64,000 bases of DNA from Acidimicrobiaceae bacterium (GTDB taxonomy: Bacteria; Actinomycetota; Acidimicrobiia; Acidimicrobiales; Poriferisodalaceae): assembly GCA_905182565.1 (NCBI GenBank), contig CAJJCB010000020.1, positions 62,001 to 126,000 of the forward strand, written 5' to 3'. The position numbers were made by a program, and so were the translations under genes. Shown one piece after another: positions 38,283 through 46,184 of the stretch; within the stretch, counting starts at the first letter, position 1; the number at the start of each line of letters is the position of its first letter. The notes under the pieces were generated by a model. That model made no database searches, was not told the DNA's origin, and worked only from the letters and a program-made list of their open reading frames with translations.

Positions 38283-39113
38283 TTAAACTTGGTAGTCACA
38301 GTGATAATGGGGAATACCGCCGACTCGTGATTGCATAACGTCCCCTCGACCGTTCCGACTTCTTTCCCCAACCCGGCCATAAACCTCTATATATTCGTCG
38401 TATCCTCCGGACTCACCGAAAACATCGACCATATTTCCAATGCTCACACCGCGATGTTTGCAAGCATTATGGACTGTCTCAACGATTGCTCTATACAAGC
38501 GCCTGATCTCTTGAGTAATCAGCTTGCTTCCGATTCGATCATGGCGCAACAATGCCGCATGCAAAATTTCGTCGCTGTAGATAGGGCCCAAGCCGATTAC
38601 GAAAGAGTCATCCATAAGAAGACCTTTTAGTTTCCGGTTCTGAGGAACTAATAATTGTCCGAAAGCAGTCCACGCCATCGGCTCCTCGATTGGGTCAAAG
38701 CCCAGCGGCAACATCTCCGGAAATGCCTCCCCAAGATTTTCAGTGGCAACTACCGCAACTCTCAAACCATCACCCGAATCAAGCAGACGAAGCTCTCCAC
38801 CTTGAGTGAACCCGATCGTTAGCTGAGTTCGGTCATCCATTGCATCTGAATTGGCAGTTCTTTGCAGAGACCCTGTTGGCCCAATCTCAATTACAAAACT
38901 CTGCTCATCGCCGATGCCCATAACGAGAAGCATGCCTACCCGACGTACATCAACTATTTTCATGCCTGACAAGGAGTCGCTTAAAGCTTTCTTGGTCGCG
39001 CCTGGAACTACTTGTTTCACGGACCCAATAACTTCAACATTTTTTATTTTTTTGCCGCTTAGGTCTTTGTCCAAATCACGACGCGCGGTTTCAAGTTCGG
39101 GTAGTTCAGCCAT
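38283..39113 (-). CDS. mutM: MutM/Fpg-like protein with degenerate catalytic residues
   Basis: Product of 276 residues, clearly homologous to formamidopyrimidine-DNA glycosylase and at its canonical site between rnc and smc. Active Fpg begins MPELPE and uses Pro2 as nucleophile; here the start is MAELPE, so Pro2 is Ala, while Glu3 is kept. The beta-hairpin lysine (K57 region, normally RRxKYLL) reads RRVGMLL. The zinc finger has lost most cysteines: VYGRVGERSRNGRGD replaces the first C-x2-C, and the tail reads HYHCDYQV. It is probably not a glycosylase. A retained DNA-binding or structural role is possible. Its start overlaps rnc by 8 nt, and no frameshift is seen. Confidence 0.85.
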   Translation of the reverse strand: MAELPELETARRDLDKDLSGKKIKNVEVIGSVKQVVPGATKKALSDSLSGMKIVDVRRVGMLLVMGIGDEQSFVIEIGPTGSLQRTANSDAMDDRTQLTIGFTQGGELRLLDSGDGLRVAVVATENLGEAFPEMLPLGFDPIEEPMAWTAFGQLLVPQNRKLKGLLMDDSFVIGLGPIYSDEILHAALLRHDRIGSKLITQEIRRLYRAIVETVHNACKHRGVSIGNMVDVFGESGGYDEYIEVYGRVGERSRNGRGDVMQSRVGGIPHYHCDYQV

Positions 39114-39873
39114 CGTGGGCCTCAGTCCTTATTTCGGTAGTTTCAATCTCAACTAATTGTTCATCTAATAAAACCCAAGCTTCTCGCGCCGCTTCTTGTT
39201 GGGCTCTCTTCTTGGAAGGCCCAATGCCCACTCCCCACGTACGCTCGGCGAAAACAACTTCAGCCTTAAATATCTTTTCGTGATCTGGGCCGCTTTCAGC
39301 TATCTCATATCTTGGAGTAACCCCATGCTGGCGAACAGCTAACTCCTGCAAGCGAGTTTTGTAGTCTTCCACGCCTGGTTCCACAGCCATTTCTGAAATT
39401 CGTTGCTGAAAAGCTTGCGCAACTAAAAGCTCAGCTTCTTCCCAACCGCCGTCCAGATATACAGCTCCAAGTATTGCTTCAAAAGTATCAGCCAAGATTG
39501 AAGTCTTTTCTCGTCCACCGGAATTATGCTCCCCATTTCCAAGAAGGACTGCGCCTCCCACGCCGTAATCTTTAGCCACCGTCGCTAGTGACTCAGCGTT
39601 TACTACCGCAGACCGAATTTGAGCAAGCCCACCTTCACTCAAGCGAGGGTAGGACTTGTAGATAAGAGCGGCAACGCATAAGCCCAGTACAGCATCACCA
39701 AGAAATTCTAGACGCTCATTAGATTCACCGGCTTCAGTCTCAGCGCACCAACTGCGATGGGAAAGCGCTAGCTGAAGCAGATTTGGATCCTTGAAGTGAT
39801 ATCCGATAATTTCGCTTAGGAGTTCATCGGAGGATCCGATGTCAATCTCCGAATCAATTTCAGCACAGGCCAT
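39106..39873 (-). CDS. rnc: Ribonuclease III
   Basis: Double-strand-specific endoribonuclease for rRNA processing. The catalytic domain has the signature NERLEFLGDAVLGL and the second acidic cluster DTFEAILGAVYLDGG. A C-terminal dsRNA-binding domain follows (GPSKKRAQQEAAREAW). ATG 39873, one base after acpP, was chosen; a GTG at 39885 would overlap acpP by 11 nt. The acpP-rnc order is widespread. Confidence 0.95.
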   Translation of the reverse strand: MACAEIDSEIDIGSSDELLSEIIGYHFKDPNLLQLALSHRSWCAETEAGESNERLEFLGDAVLGLCVAALIYKSYPRLSEGGLAQIRSAVVNAESLATVAKDYGVGGAVLLGNGEHNSGGREKTSILADTFEAILGAVYLDGGWEEAELLVAQAFQQRISEMAVEPGVEDYKTRLQELAVRQHGVTPRYEIAESGPDHEKIFKAEVVFAERTWGVGIGPSKKRAQQEAAREAWVLLDEQLVEIETTEIRTEAHDG

Positions 39874-39874
39874 G

Positions 39875-40165
39875 TTAGTTAACACGAGCCATTACGTAGT
39901 CGATAGCGTCTCTAACAGTTTTCAAGTCTTCCAAGTCATCGTCTTCAATTCGAAAACCGACACTGCGTTCAGACAACTCTTCTTCTAAACCTTCAACAAG
40001 TTCGATAAGCGCTAATGAATCTGCATCAAGATCATCAACAAACGAAGATGCCTCATGAATCGCAGATGGCTCCATCTCCAAAATATCGGCGAGTTGATCT
40101 CGAACGAGTTCAAAAACTTCGTTTCGATCAGGCGGGGATTGCTCGTTATTGGGCTCGGTGGACAT
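39875..40165 (-). CDS. acpP: Acyl carrier protein
   Basis: Product of 96 residues, acidic and helical. The phosphopantetheine attachment serine is S50 in DLDADSLALIEL. The N-terminal 13 residues are an extension compared with E. coli ACP, and the segment ERSVGFRIEDDDLEDLKTV is slightly longer than usual. It carries acyl chains in fatty-acid synthesis, next to plsX (phospholipid acyl transfer) and rnc. Confidence 0.94.
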   Translation of the reverse strand: MSTEPNNEQSPPDRNEVFELVRDQLADILEMEPSAIHEASSFVDDLDADSLALIELVEGLEEELSERSVGFRIEDDDLEDLKTVRDAIDYVMARVN

Positions 40166-40280
40166 AGCCCCTCCTACCGTGGTCGGACGACTTCATGGTA
40201 GCCTGCTTCATGATTTGAACAGTGACCTCATATAGTGATATTTGTTTATTATTTATTACTTTGTGCAGTTTTTTGTATTG

Positions 40281-41258
40281 TTAGCTAGCAGTTACGGCCT
40301 TTGACAAGGCTCCGATCAAATCTCTATCAACCATATCTCTGGCTACTTTGATTGCATTCTCTATAGCTAGTGGACCCGCTGATCCATGACTTATAATCGC
40401 AATGCCATTGACTCCCAAGAGCATCGCTCCGCCCACAGCCTCAGGATTCAATTCGGATGCAATCGGCGATAGCAACCCAAGAGCTTCCTTACCTACCTCA
40501 CCGACACCATCAGCTAAGAGAATCGAGATAATTTGATCAACTAAAAATTTTATTGTGCCTTCTATAGTTTTTAGGGCAACATTTCCCGTGAAACCATCTG
40601 CGACCACGACGTCAACAGCCCCATCTAGTATGTCTCTTCCTTCAACATTTCCGATGAAGTCAATCGAATTATCATTTCTTAGCAAGACATGAGCAGCTTT
40701 AGTAATCTGGTTTCCTTTCTCTGCTTCTTCACCGATTGATAACAAGCCAATCTTAGGCTTTTCAATGCCGTAGCGAATCCGCGCGAAAGCTGAGCCCATC
40801 TGAGCAAACTGAAGGAGCCAATCAGGCTGACAATCAGCCATAGCTCCAGAGTCAAGCAGTATTTTGGGGGCTCGGCCTGGCACAGGTAAAGCAGTAGCTA
40901 TCGCAGGCCTAGAAACGCCCGGAATTCGTTTCATTCTCAACAATGCTGCGGCGGCAACTGCACCAGTATTGCCTGCACTGACCATTGCAGATGCTTGACC
41001 ATCGCGCACCCGCTCTGCAGCTCTGACGATAGACGAGTCCTTCATCGTCCTGACCGCCCGACCGGGTTCATCAGCCATACCGATTACCTGAGAGGCTGCA
41101 TGCAGTTTCAAGGAACCAATATTTTCTATAGCCGAAGCAAGACCAACCAGTTCAACAGCGATTCCCTGTGCTGATGACGATAAGGCACCATCGACAATTG
41201 CTTTAGGGGCGTTATCACCACCCATTACGTCCACAACGATAGGCAACATTACTGACAT
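40281..41258 (-). CDS. plsX: Phosphate acyltransferase PlsX
   Basis: Transfers acyl groups from acyl-ACP to phosphate, feeding PlsY in phospholipid synthesis. Family motifs: IVVDVMGGDNAPKAIVDGA at the N-terminus, SAGNTGAVAAAALLRM, and VVADGFTGNVALKTIEG. Length 325 residues. It begins 16 nt after rpmF and lies 115 nt before acpP, the typical rpmF-plsX-acpP arrangement. Confidence 0.96.
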   Translation of the reverse strand: MSVMLPIVVDVMGGDNAPKAIVDGALSSSAQGIAVELVGLASAIENIGSLKLHAASQVIGMADEPGRAVRTMKDSSIVRAAERVRDGQASAMVSAGNTGAVAAAALLRMKRIPGVSRPAIATALPVPGRAPKILLDSGAMADCQPDWLLQFAQMGSAFARIRYGIEKPKIGLLSIGEEAEKGNQITKAAHVLLRNDNSIDFIGNVEGRDILDGAVDVVVADGFTGNVALKTIEGTIKFLVDQIISILLADGVGEVGKEALGLLSPIASELNPEAVGGAMLLGVNGIAIISHGSAGPLAIENAIKVARDMVDRDLIGALSKAVTAS

Positions 41259-41274
41259 CGACCTAACAGAGAAC

Positions 41275-41454
41275 TCAATCGATTTCTATTGCTTGTCGGC
41301 CGGCGTACCAACCGCAGTTTCCACACACGCGGTGCGGCAATTTCGCATCGCCACAACGGGAGCAATTACTCCGCGAAGCGGAACGAAGCTTCCATGCAGA
41401 GGCTCGACGACTACGTGTCTTAGACTTTGAAGTCTTTTTCTTTGGAACGGCCAT
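41275..41454 (-). CDS. rpmF: 50S ribosomal protein L32
   Basis: Product of 59 residues beginning AVPKKKTSKSKTRSRRA after Met. It has a complete zinc ribbon: CSRC and, 10 residues later, CGNC. The second of two adjacent ATGs is chosen (GAGGT lies 7 nt before it). Because the cysteines are kept, this is the zinc-containing form of L32. Confidence 0.95.
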   Translation of the reverse strand: MAVPKKKTSKSKTRSRRASAWKLRSASRSNCSRCGDAKLPHRVCGNCGWYAGRQAIEID

Positions 41455-41561
41455 CATCGACCTCGAGAGATAGGCACTGTCACCTCGAAAGGTTCAAAGC
41501 GCTGGTTGGATATGACCAACGCAGCATCGGAGCCTCGAGTAAAGGCAACCAAACAACAAAC

Positions 41562-41613
41562 GCCGGTAGAATTTGAGTCAAATACATTGACGCAAGTTCA
41601 CAATACTACCGGC
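41562..41613. promoter_or_regulatory. 8-bp inverted repeat between DUF177 and rpmF
   Basis: GCCGGTAG (41562-41569) and CTACCGGC (41606-41613) are perfect complements enclosing 36 bases, directly after the DUF177 gene and upstream of rpmF. A second, imperfect repeat (GCGCTGGT/ACCAACGC, about 41499-41522) lies closer to rpmF. Together they could form a structured L32 leader. Confidence 0.4.
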
Positions 41614-41622
41614 CTCAACCTC

Positions 41623-42213
41623 TCACTGCGACTCTAAATCGGTGTCTTCGTCATCATCAAAGATCAGATTGCCCAGCGCAGCCCACCGAGGGTCCGAAAC
41701 TGATCCCGTCTCAGCTCTTTCTTTTTCCAAAAATTTTAGGGCTATCCCGCTATCTATAAGCTCCTGCGGGTAATTCTCGCACGGTTCCTGGAAAGGGCAA
41801 GGCACTGCTGCGATCGGTAATTCCAGAAGAAGGGAGTCCCTGGCCATTGGAGTTAAGTCAGCAATTTCTTCACCCAAAAGATAACTTTCACCCTCTTTGG
41901 GGTTCAACTCAAATAATTCTTGAACGAAAGCTTCTGCTAAACCGTCGACTGGGAATAGGCAACGAGAACACTCACCTACCCATGGAACCGAAAGCGTTCC
42001 TGAAACTAATACGCCTTCCCTGACTTGAGACAAAACTAATTCAGCCGCCACCACTGAATCTTTTGCGATCCTCACATCAGCTATCTCCGGGACTTTACCT
42101 TCATCCCAAACTTTTTCTACCGGCAGCTCTGCTGTCCAATTCCGCAATGGGTCACGACGAGCCAACCGCTCAACCGGAACTTTAAGATGCTCATAAACTT
42201 GTTTATCTATCAA
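41623..42213 (-). CDS. DUF177 (YceD) family protein
   Basis: Product of 196 residues. The conserved DUF177 core has CSRCLFPVDG, then a CPFQEPC Cys motif, and an acidic C-terminus (DDDEDTDL). In plants and bacteria this family is tied to 23S rRNA processing or accumulation, and its gene almost always precedes rpmF, as here. It overlaps the upstream sepIVA-like gene by 4 nt. Confidence 0.9.
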   Translation of the reverse strand: MIDKQVYEHLKVPVERLARRDPLRNWTAELPVEKVWDEGKVPEIADVRIAKDSVVAAELVLSQVREGVLVSGTLSVPWVGECSRCLFPVDGLAEAFVQELFELNPKEGESYLLGEEIADLTPMARDSLLLELPIAAVPCPFQEPCENYPQELIDSGIALKFLEKERAETGSVSDPRWAALGNLIFDDDEDTDLESQ

Positions 42214-42761
42214 TCATTGTCCTGATCGAAAAAGCCAGTATTACCATCGGCAGACTCTTCATCTTGAGTCGATTCATTCGCCTCCGATGGAACCGAAGGC
42301 TGCAATTTTAAGCGTGCCTGGGCGACCGTCTCTTGAACCCCTGACAACGCTTCTTCGAACTGCTCCAGACGCCGATCACAATAATCGTCGACTTCATGAC
42401 TTCGACGGCGCGCCTGAGCTTGAGCCTGGTCTAACAGCTGTCGAGCTTTTCGTTCAGCTCCCCTAACCACCTCGGTTTTTTGAATCATCTGAGCAACTCT
42501 TGTGCGAGCCTCTTCTATAACCAAGCCCGCATCGACGCGTGCCTTCATAAGTAACTCATCACGTTCTTTCAAAAGCCAACGTGCCTCACGAACTTCTACT
42601 GGAAGTTCATTCAAGGCTGCTTCCAAAAGCTCCAACACCTCATCACGGCTAATCATCACCGACGTTGACAATGGCATCGGACGAGCCGCATTAATTACAT
42701 CAACGATACGTTTGACAATAGCTTCAGCTCCGGGGCTGCTTAAGGGTGCTGATTCTGTCAT
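42210..42761 (-). CDS. sepIVA: SepIVA-like cell-division coiled-coil protein
   Basis: Product of 183 residues, mostly helical. The N-terminal block (PLSTSVMISRDEVLELLEAA then LPVEVREARWLLKERDELL) and the C-terminal block (VDDYCDRRLEQFEEALSGV) align by eye with mycobacterial SepIVA (Rv2927c), with a much shorter central coiled coil. SepIVA is a DivIVA-domain septation protein. Position upstream of DUF177 is the same as in mycobacteria. An acidic tail follows. The assignment is from remembered sequence and synteny. Confidence 0.75.
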   Translation of the reverse strand: MTESAPLSSPGAEAIVKRIVDVINAARPMPLSTSVMISRDEVLELLEAALNELPVEVREARWLLKERDELLMKARVDAGLVIEEARTRVAQMIQKTEVVRGAERKARQLLDQAQAQARRRSHEVDDYCDRRLEQFEEALSGVQETVAQARLKLQPSVPSEANESTQDEESADGNTGFFDQDND

Positions 42762-43237
42762 TTTATAAACTTTTCTGCCAACCGCTTAGCAACCGGTTTA
42801 GGAACTAGGTGAGAGCAATCACCACCGAAACGAGTTATGTCACGGATGTACTTTGAAGCTATAAACGAGTTTTCTCCCCCTGATGGGATGAAAAGCGTGT
42901 CCACACCAGCAACTGACTGATTCATTTGAGCCATTTGAAGTTCCGCCTCAAAGTCAGTCACACCTCTTAGGCCCTTAACGATGAAATCGATCTCAAGCCT
43001 TTTAGCTAGATCTACTACTAACTCCCCGAACTCAATCACGGTGACATTTCCTAGATGCTCCGTAGATTCCACAACCATTGAAACCCTTTGGGCATCTGTG
43101 AAAAATGGGGTTGCTTTCTGCGGGTTACGCATAGCAGCTACAACCACATCATCAAATAAGCGCGAGGCAGTCGCACATATCTCGATATGGCCGTTGTGGA
43201 CCGGATCGAATGATCCGGGATACAGGACCTTAACCAC
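42758..43237 (-). CDS. coaD: Phosphopantetheine adenylyltransferase
   Basis: Penultimate step of CoA synthesis. The nucleotidyltransferase signature PGSFDPVHNGHIEI is at residues 7-20, the VKGLRG loop at about 93, and the C-terminal FIASKYIRDI segment near residue 124. Length 159 residues is normal. It overlaps the sepIVA-like gene by 4 nt. Confidence 0.96.
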   Translation of the reverse strand: MVKVLYPGSFDPVHNGHIEICATASRLFDDVVVAAMRNPQKATPFFTDAQRVSMVVESTEHLGNVTVIEFGELVVDLAKRLEIDFIVKGLRGVTDFEAELQMAQMNQSVAGVDTLFIPSGGENSFIASKYIRDITRFGGDCSHLVPKPVAKRLAEKFIK

Positions 43238-43335
43238 AAGCTGCTCCTTCGGTGACGATTAACTAAAAGGTACCGATCCAAGACGCTTTACTCCAGTAAC
43301 TCCTTAGAGAACCTTAAAAATATTTTATTTTCTCA

Positions 43336-43857
43336 TCACCTGGCCATAACAGGCTCTAGGACCGTGACCACAGTTTTACCGTAATAACGACTTTTCAACA
43401 CCCTCCAGCTATCTTCCACAAGTATTTCTCGATCTGACTCAGCTACGACTAGCGAAGATTTAATTTGGGATAGAATCATCGACCAACTGTCAAACTCGTA
43501 TGGCGGGTCAGCAAAAATAATGTCCGGTGACACCGACAAAGAACTCAAATAAATCTGCGCATCCTGCTGGATAACTGTTCCGTCGAGTCCCAGACTCAAC
43601 AAATTTTCTCTGATCAGAGAACATGCTCTAGCACTTTTATCAACAAAAATTGCTGATTTGGCTCCCCGAGAGAGCCCTTCAATACCTAACGCACCAGTTC
43701 CGGCGAAAAGATCCAAAACCTCAGCGTTCTCGGGGTAGCCGAGACTATAAAGAATATTAAAAACTGCTTCACGAGTGCGATCTGAGGTCGGCCTCACCAT
43801 CCATCCAGTCGGTGACTCGAGATGGCGTCCCTTGTGGCTTCCGCCCACTACACGCAT
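43336..43857 (-). CDS. rsmD: 16S rRNA (guanine966-N2)-methyltransferase
   Basis: SAM-dependent methyltransferase of 16S rRNA. The SAM motif is VLDLFAGTGALGIEGLSRGA and the catalytic motif is FADPPYEF (N6/N2-type DPPY). The frame extends to 43938, but ATG 43857 starts the family N-terminus MRVVGGSHKGRHL, giving 173 residues, and avoids overlap with the divergent gene at 43888. coaD follows 98 nt downstream. Confidence 0.93.
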   Translation of the reverse strand: MRVVGGSHKGRHLESPTGWMVRPTSDRTREAVFNILYSLGYPENAEVLDLFAGTGALGIEGLSRGAKSAIFVDKSARACSLIRENLLSLGLDGTVIQQDAQIYLSSLSVSPDIIFADPPYEFDSWSMILSQIKSSLVVAESDREILVEDSWRVLKSRYYGKTVVTVLEPVMAR

Positions 43858-43887
43858 AACCTCGACCTTAACGGGCACAATGTAGGT

Positions 43888-44046
43888 ATGGATGTTCCAG
43901 AGACCATCATTTGCGTCGACTGTGGCGGTGTCTGTCACCGAATCAGCTATGCCGACCCCGAAATCGGTTTCCAGCCTGGTGACGTGGTTGCATATCGTTG
44001 TTCCGATTGCCTCGACAGGTGGGACTTAGTTTTCGATGAAAGCTAA
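43888..44046 (+). CDS. Small zinc-ribbon protein, 52 residues, unknown function
   Basis: Starts MDVPETIICVDCGGVCHRI and ends in YRCSDCLDRWDLVFDES. The CVDC and CSDC pairs about 35 residues apart form a likely zinc ribbon. It diverges from rsmD. CACAAT ends six bases before the ATG, consistent with leaderless transcription. Its 3' end overlaps the recG 3' end by 4 nt. The frame extends upstream to 43822 but would run into rsmD, so the internal ATG is preferred. Confidence 0.78.
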   Translation: MDVPETIICVDCGGVCHRISYADPEIGFQPGDVVAYRCSDCLDRWDLVFDES

Positions 44047-46184
44047 CCTCGCCATAAGTTTTCCGCATCCGTCCCACGAGCTGAAATAAACCACTCAATT
44101 TCTTTCCCTAGCATGGGATTTGATGTGATTGTTCCATGTCCTTCGACAAGTGCCTCAGAACAACTCCTAGCGCGCTCAACCCAAAGTCGGTCTCGGACTA
44201 GGGACGCTAACTTTAAATCACTCCTCCCCGACTGGCGTTGATCAAAAATTGTACCTTCGCCCCTCAACTCTAGATCAACTTCAGCTAATTCGAAGCCGTC
44301 AGTAGAGTTCTCGAGTGCTTGCAACCGATGCACCGCATCCTCAGTAATCGAGTCCTCAGTGACTAAATAACACCGAGATTTATAACTACTTCTGCCAACA
44401 CGACCTCGCAGCTGGTGCAACTGAGCTATGCCAAAACGATCTGCCGATAACACAACCATCGCACTCGCATTAGGAATATTCACTCCTACTTCAATAACCG
44501 TTGTAGCCACCAAGACATCGAGCAAACCGACCCGGAACTGTTCCATCGCCCGTTCTTTATCTGACGCTTTCAAGCGCCCGTGAAGCAGTCCGACTCTTAG
44601 GCCTGACAACTCTCCTCTAATTAATTCTGCATACGTAGCCTCGGCGGAACTAGCGACTATGTTTTCGCTCTCATCGATAAGAGGGCACACGACAAAGGTC
44701 TGCCTACCTCCCTTCACTTCTTCCCGGACATAGCTCCAGGCTGACTTCACTGCTTCTGGGGTAGAAACCCATTTCGTCTCGATAGGTATTCGCCCAGGTG
44801 GAAGCTCATCCAGAACTGACACATCCAGATCACCGTAAACAGTCATGGCTGCCGTCCGAGGAATCGGCGTTGCTGTCATCACCAGCAAATGCGGCCAGCG
44901 ACCATCTTCTCTACTGTGTTCTCGGAGTTTAGCTCTCTGATCGACCCCAAATCGATGCTGTTCGTCTATGACAACAAAACTTAAAGATTTAAATGAGACG
45001 CCACTTTGAATTAAAGAGTGTGTTCCTACAGCAACATCGACACTGCCATCTTTCAGTTGTCTAATAATCCGTTTTTTTTCGGGTGCTGGAACACTATTGC
45101 TTAGTAATTTGATGGATAACGGCCGCACACCTGTGAGTGTCTGGGAATCTGGAACCTCAAACCCTTCCGCCATTTCTCTCAGCCCCATATAGTGCTGCTC
45201 TGCTAAAATTTCTGTCGGGGCCATGAATGCCCCTTGATGACCATTCGCAACTGCGTTTATTAGACCCTGAAAAGCGACTAGAGTTTTTCCAGATCCAACA
45301 TCTCCCTGCAACAGTCGATGCATCGGTCGAGCTTTTGAAATATCAGTATTAATCTCCATCACTGCACGTTTTTGAGCACCGGTAAGTTCAAATGGCAAGC
45401 TAGAAAAAAAAGCCGCACTCAGAGATTTATTAAGATTATGCTGGATGCCTCTAACGGCACCTTCTCTATGCAACTTGCTAAGTCGCAGGGTTAACTGAAC
45501 CCGAAGGAGCTCATCAAACACAAGCCTGTTTCGGGCTTTTTGCACATCACTTAGTTCAGCTGGTTCATGGATCAGTCTCAAGGCATCATGTCGAGAAAGT
45601 AACCCATACTCTGAACGAACACTTTCCGGGACAGGGTCTTCGATACCGCGCTCTTCGCAGCGGCGCAAAGCTTCAGTAATCCACCGCGCCAACTCCCAGC
45701 TAACGAGACCTGCTTTTTCTGACTGTGGATAGACAGCCACGATCCGACCAGTCTTATCTCCAACAAAATCAATTAGAGGATTAGCCATTTGTTTAGCGCC
45801 ACGATATTCATCAATCTTGCCGAACAAAGCGACCGTTAATCCTTCTAACAGCTGCTTTTTCCGCCAAGCTTGGTTAAAGAAGGTAGCCCGAACCGTGCCA
45901 GTCCCGTCCGAGATTATTGCCTCCACTAAGCTTTTACGGTTTCGAGTAGACCGGCTAGTCACCTTGGTAATCTCACCGACAACCATTATTTGTTCGCCAA
46001 TTACGCAATCTCCTATTGGCGCTTCTTTACTTCTGTCGATGTACCTGCGCGGATAATACGTAATCAAGTCAAAAACGGAATGAATATTTACCTCAGATAA
46101 TGCTTGCCGGCGCTGGTCACCCACGCCGTTGAGACGATCCACCGGTATCTCATCAAGATCAGTGAGTGCTAGCGGGAGCGTCAC
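44043..46184 (-). CDS. recG: ATP-dependent DNA helicase RecG
   Basis: Branch-migrating helicase of 713 residues for stalled forks. The N-terminal wedge/OB domain is about 50-150. Helicase motifs are GDVGSGKTLVA (motif I), DEQHRFG (motif II), MTATPIPRT (motif III) and VIEVGVNIPNA. The C-terminal RecG segment has HQLRGRVGRSS and ELRGEGTIFDQRQSG. It overlaps the DAK2 gene by 4 nt. recG following a DAK2-domain gene is conserved in Actinobacteria and Firmicutes. Confidence 0.97.
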   Translation of the reverse strand: MTLPLALTDLDEIPVDRLNGVGDQRRQALSEVNIHSVFDLITYYPRRYIDRSKEAPIGDCVIGEQIMVVGEITKVTSRSTRNRKSLVEAIISDGTGTVRATFFNQAWRKKQLLEGLTVALFGKIDEYRGAKQMANPLIDFVGDKTGRIVAVYPQSEKAGLVSWELARWITEALRRCEERGIEDPVPESVRSEYGLLSRHDALRLIHEPAELSDVQKARNRLVFDELLRVQLTLRLSKLHREGAVRGIQHNLNKSLSAAFFSSLPFELTGAQKRAVMEINTDISKARPMHRLLQGDVGSGKTLVAFQGLINAVANGHQGAFMAPTEILAEQHYMGLREMAEGFEVPDSQTLTGVRPLSIKLLSNSVPAPEKKRIIRQLKDGSVDVAVGTHSLIQSGVSFKSLSFVVIDEQHRFGVDQRAKLREHSREDGRWPHLLVMTATPIPRTAAMTVYGDLDVSVLDELPPGRIPIETKWVSTPEAVKSAWSYVREEVKGGRQTFVVCPLIDESENIVASSAEATYAELIRGELSGLRVGLLHGRLKASDKERAMEQFRVGLLDVLVATTVIEVGVNIPNASAMVVLSADRFGIAQLHQLRGRVGRSSYKSRCYLVTEDSITEDAVHRLQALENSTDGFELAEVDLELRGEGTIFDQRQSGRSDLKLASLVRDRLWVERARSCSEALVEGHGTITSNPMLGKEIEWFISARGTDAENLWRG

